A stretch of DNA of 64,000 bases from Volvox africanus (Eukaryota; Chlorophyta; Chlorophyceae; Chlamydomonadales; Volvocaceae): positions 996,501-1,060,500 of the forward strand of contig BSDZ01000103.1 of the NCBI GenBank assembly GCA_030268105.1. Direction: 5' to 3'. Below the pieces are notes generated by a model. That model was not told the DNA's origin. It did not search any database and saw only the letters and a program-made list of their open reading frames with translations. Positions 61,306 to 64,000 of this stretch are shown here, in pieces; position 1 is the first letter of the stretch, and each line of letters begins with the position of its first letter. The translations under genes and the position numbers were made by a program.

Positions 61306-62489
61306 CAGCAGCAGTAGTGGTAGTAGTAATAATATATCAATAATAACAAAAGAAGACGAAGAAGAAGGAAATGTAGTATCTAGCGGTAACTGAGAAATCG
61401 CCGCCTAATATGCCGGCTAGCGAATCTGGCGTCGATCCGCTTGCGAGCTGGGCAGCAGCAGGGCGAGTTTTTTTTAAGTAATTGCTTCGGTCCTTGTGAG
61501 TGTGAGTGCGTGCTGTGAGCGAATGCGTGCTGTGAGCTAGTGCGTGCTGTAAGCAAGTGCGTGCTGTGAGCGAGTGCGTGCTGCGCTAAAAAGATGATAT
61601 AGAACCAACAAGTAAAAACAGCAGCGACGACAAAATCCGTCAGTTGCGAGGCACGGTGCCGGACTAATGGACTGGTGCGTAATGAGTTGACGCAACCAAA
61701 TGAAAACTGTTTTCAGATAGAGTCCAGCTCTCTGTCATCTTGATTGTTGAATGTGACAGAGGGTTAAAGCGCACGATGTGCTTTGAATTTATCCAGGATG
61801 CATAAATAAAAATACAATTTCTTTCAATAACTAGTATAACGGACATGCAAGGAGTCGTCCTCGGTCCGACCGACGGTCCGTGCGAGACGACGACCGACCT
61901 TGCTTCATCACTGTTCATCACCCTTCCGCACATTTTCAACAGCAGGCCCGTACGTCTTTTTCCTAGGTCCGCAAACAACTTAAGACATAAACAAAAGCTA
62001 GCTCGCTCTTATACGCCCTTCTGCTGCGTGTGCCCTTCCCTTGATGGAATATGCGTGCGTGGAACAATCAGAATTGTTCCAGGTACCTAAACAACCCGTG
62101 ACCATTCTTATCCCTTCAACGGCGAGCACCAGTACCAAAATTGCTTTGGAGAGTTGAGGTGTTTTTGGAGGTAGTGGGTAGGTCTTAAGCCTATCCAGAT
62201 CGCCCATCCAGATTGCCCGAGACATCTTACTTGCCTGCTGCGTTCTCGGTTACCCGGCGATCACTTGATCAATCGTGTAACCAAACACAGCAATAATAGT
62301 TATAATAAATAATGATTTGCAATATTATGTTTATTATGATTATTATTATATCTTTATATTGTATTATCAAGACTCACGCACCTTGGGAATACACCCAGAA
62401 AACTCCTGCTGTGCATTTACGATGGCGACGCTTGACGTCAGGAGGACAGCAAGCCCCAACAGGAAAACGGCATGCGCATCTAGCCGCAT
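52226..62489 (-). CDS. Secreted choice-of-anchor I family protein (14 exons)
   Basis: Beta-propeller-like extracellular protein related to the choice-of-anchor I family, found mainly in bacteria and in some animals and algae; its exact function is unknown. Exons in transcript order: 62489-62382, 60577-60445, 59452-59338, 58779-58688, 57805-57693, 57461-57315, 56919-56829, 55866-55793, 55570-55458, 55168-54973, 54482-54332, 53830-53665, 52823-52664, 52330-52226. Every junction agrees in phase and gives 587 residues. Exon 1 is a signal peptide (MRLDAHAVFLLGLAVLLTSS, cleavage likely after VNA). Family landmarks follow in the usual order: EGAGAMEVMDYDP, GTPNSVSVWNGFAAL, MPDSIKWSKDGSRIVVACEG, DIEPEYVTL, ILSIWPLGLKDW, YQPDTIVHAIIGDKPYLFIA, NEGDTKAE, AYGGRSWSILDA, SDNSGPEPE, GLERMGGIMLYDVS, MSNEVSATASAWEV. 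The exon 3 acceptor lacks a good pyrimidine tract and is the weakest junction. Introns hold repeats R137, R190a, R190b and R90. Confidence 0.9.
55936..56096 (+). repeat. (TATATG)n changing to (TTTATG)n
   Basis: About 160 bp of hexamers in intron 7 of the choice-of-anchor I gene. The left third is TATATG and the rest is TTTATG, with a sharp switch near 55991. Confidence 0.97.
56371..56429. repeat. Perfect 25-bp inverted repeat (hairpin)
   Basis: Bases 56371-56395 (TTTAGACGTTTTGGTGGCTG plus TTTCG) are exactly complementary to 56405-56429, with a 9-base loop. It lies in intron 7 of the choice-of-anchor I gene, beside a 90-bp AT-rich palindromic tract (56430-56530). Confidence 0.95.
56955..57047 (-). 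repeat. Diverged copy of repeat R137
   Basis: As reverse complement it reads GGCCCGATCGATTGGAAGAT, then TCCCGGAGA and CGAATCAGGGTA, matching the order of motifs in 1883-2019 and 32877-33016 but with many changes. Confidence 0.5.
57957..58147 (+). repeat. Dispersed repeat R190a, full copy
   Basis: Near-identical to 31836-32026, in intron 4 of the choice-of-anchor I gene (antisense to that gene). The high identity indicates recent spread. Confidence 0.95.
59690..59850 (-). repeat. Dispersed repeat R190b, copy 4
   Basis: Reverse complement of copies 2 and 3: contains GCGCTGTGGTTCGGCCCCCT and ends CCACAGTGTAACACC. It is followed after about 15 bases by the AAGAAC array. Lies in intron 2 of the choice-of-anchor I gene. 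Confidence 0.85.
59865..60160 (+). repeat. (AAGAAC)n array, about 49 units
   Basis: Almost perfect hexamer array of about 295 bp. Its open frames (KNKN.. and, on the other strand, FLFL..) are repeat artefacts. It starts right after repeat R190b copy 4. Confidence 0.98.
60697..60790 (+). repeat. Dispersed repeat R90, copy 2 (diverged)
   Basis: Same order of motifs as 35137-35220: CATGACAATGATTAGGAGAT, CCTAATCCTAACG, ACGAGCTCTTTG, GCATGATACAACAG. Lies in intron 1 of the choice-of-anchor I gene. Confidence 0.7.
61273..61328 (+). repeat. (TAG/CAG)n triplet tract
   Basis: TAGTAG units turning into CAG and back, within intron 1 of the choice-of-anchor I gene. Confidence 0.9.
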
Positions 62490-64000
62490 TTTTTTTCACA
62501 CGGGCGCCTATACCTCTCTCGCTGCCAGATACTACAATATAGGTATTTCGCTGGCCTCTGACTGCCAACAGCGGGAGCTGATGTCCCGAAACCTAACTCT
62601 TAGATTTAAAGAAAAGATAATCTGTTCTTAAAAACAGCCTAGTGTGCGTGGGTTTGGTTGGTTTTGGAATATATTATTACGAGCATCCGTACATCTTTCG
62701 CTCGAAGCGACTGCAAAACAAACGCCGTCGCATTGTGTTAAAACCCGCCATAGCATTATATTTGATTTTTAGTTTCATAATTCGAAGTTTTATAAAATGA
62801 AGTTAAATACTGTCGAATATTCTGGTTAAAGTGCACGCTGTTGCTTGATCAGAAAACGTTTTCGTCATCGGGAAATGTGGTGAAGCATCGTCAAACTTGA
62901 GTACCGGCCCCCACCAGCAACAAGCTCGGTCTTGCTCGAGTTGCCGTATAAACCCCGTACCAGGCTGGGCCCAATGTCATCTACTTTAAGGCGCCAGGGG
63001 CAGAGGTCTCTCCCGCAAGTGCAGTTTCGTTCTCCAGGTCGGCTCCCAACATTGGCACATATGCAGATCTGTACGTGCCTTCCTTCATTGTCGCGGTGCA
63101 TTAGGCCACCAAACTAGCTATCATTGACGTTTGGCTTTTTACTTATCCGGTCAGCGGCAGTATTTAAGTAAGGCCATCCCACGTCATAGACACGGAGTCG
63201 GCATCCCCTCCCCGTCTCCACTGCGGGCCACTGATGCTGGAGAGGTGATGTGAGGGTCGCCCCCGGCGTCTCCTCCTCTTCATCTCTGTGTCGCGCTGGG
63301 TACCCTGCTTCGAGGGTTTACTGAGGGCCGTTCTCGGTGCCCTCCCTCTACCACCTGGTGCCCCTATTTCGGCTAGACAGGATAAGCAGTCCGGAAAACC
63401 CAGTGGGGTGTGTGGCCATCTTCGTTCTCCTTGATGACCCCTTTCGTAGCTTTTTGGCATTCTTAGGTGTCATACTGTCAACTGCGGGTCGGTGTGGTTT
63501 CTATCATAGCTGATAGCTTCCCAAGATATCCATCGGAAAGAGAGCGAATTATCAATATTCTTGTTGTTTTTGTTAGTTTCAAAAAGGTGTTTTCCCGCGA
63601 TCTGTAATCTTCTCCATCGATTTTTAATCTCTTTTGGCTTTTTTAGTTACTACGCGTAAGTGGATTCGGGGATGCAGCTCCCGGAAAGAAGATTTAGATT
63701 TCAACCCATGAAATAAAGAACATTCTCATAAAAAATGCAGAGAACTAGCTTTTCATGGATAGTTGCTTAGCTTCCGTTGAGCATGCGGGTGCGCTGACTT
63801 TCTCTATCACGCAGATCACGCAGGTTTACTCGAAAGAGGATGGATAAACATGCGCACATGCACATATCATAACATCAAAATATTGATGTTACTCCTTAAC
63901 ATCAGGATCCAAATGAAAGCCTGAGCGGCTGGTGGATTCGCGCTACTTGCTGAACACGGCTGCAAGTACTGCAGTACGTCCTGGAAGACTGCCTGGCCGG
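62490..64000. other. Upstream flank of the choice-of-anchor I gene
   Basis: Presumed promoter and 5' UTR region of the minus-strand gene starting at 62489. I see no further gene and no clear promoter motif. Confidence 0.5.

Overview
The window is nuclear DNA of a green alga, most probably a volvocine (Volvox or Chlamydomonas type). The reasons are intron-dense genes with GT-AG introns, TGTAA poly(A) motifs after some stops, degenerate TTTTAGGG-like telomeric blocks in introns, a very long Ser-Pro-rich wall-type protein, Gly/Ala-rich protein extensions and many microsatellites. The species is an inference; the gene structures below were assembled by hand from conserved protein motifs, splice signals and reading phase.

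Layout. 158-8200 (+): 3' four-fifths of the carbamoyl-phosphate synthase large chain (15 exons). 11282-11737 (-): small membrane-anchored RING protein. 13708-15702 (+): Mediator subunit 18 (4 exons). 17382-20034 (+): PP2C-type phosphatase (5 exons). 25705-28817 (-): unrecognised membrane protein, 5' end unresolved. 30652-33838 (+): CPBP/CAAX-type intramembrane protease, 5' end unresolved. 40153-47595 (+): secreted hydroxyproline-rich protein ending in a CAP (PR-1/SCP) domain. 52226-62489 (-): secreted choice-of-anchor I family protein (14 exons). The genes do not form a pathway; they are ordinary neighbours on a eukaryotic chromosome. The spaces between them hold repeats and no gene I can support.

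The most striking content is foreign. Several CARB introns, and a site just upstream of the CPBP exons, contain AT-rich pieces of bacterial genes: an Rpn-family PD-(D/E)XK nuclease, a PhyH-type dioxygenase, a RelA/SpoT HD domain, RNase J in reverse orientation, a possible RasGEF domain and an Xaa-Pro aminopeptidase. Gene content and base composition point to an intracellular, Rickettsiales-like bacterium. Three fragments are joined end to end in one intron, as expected if unrelated bacterial pieces were ligated during break repair.

The repeat landscape is also rich: a nested foldback element with 121-bp arms, four families of short dispersed repeats lying mostly in introns, a perfect 25-bp hairpin, and several long microsatellites, one of which supplies the polypyrimidine stretch next to a splice acceptor.
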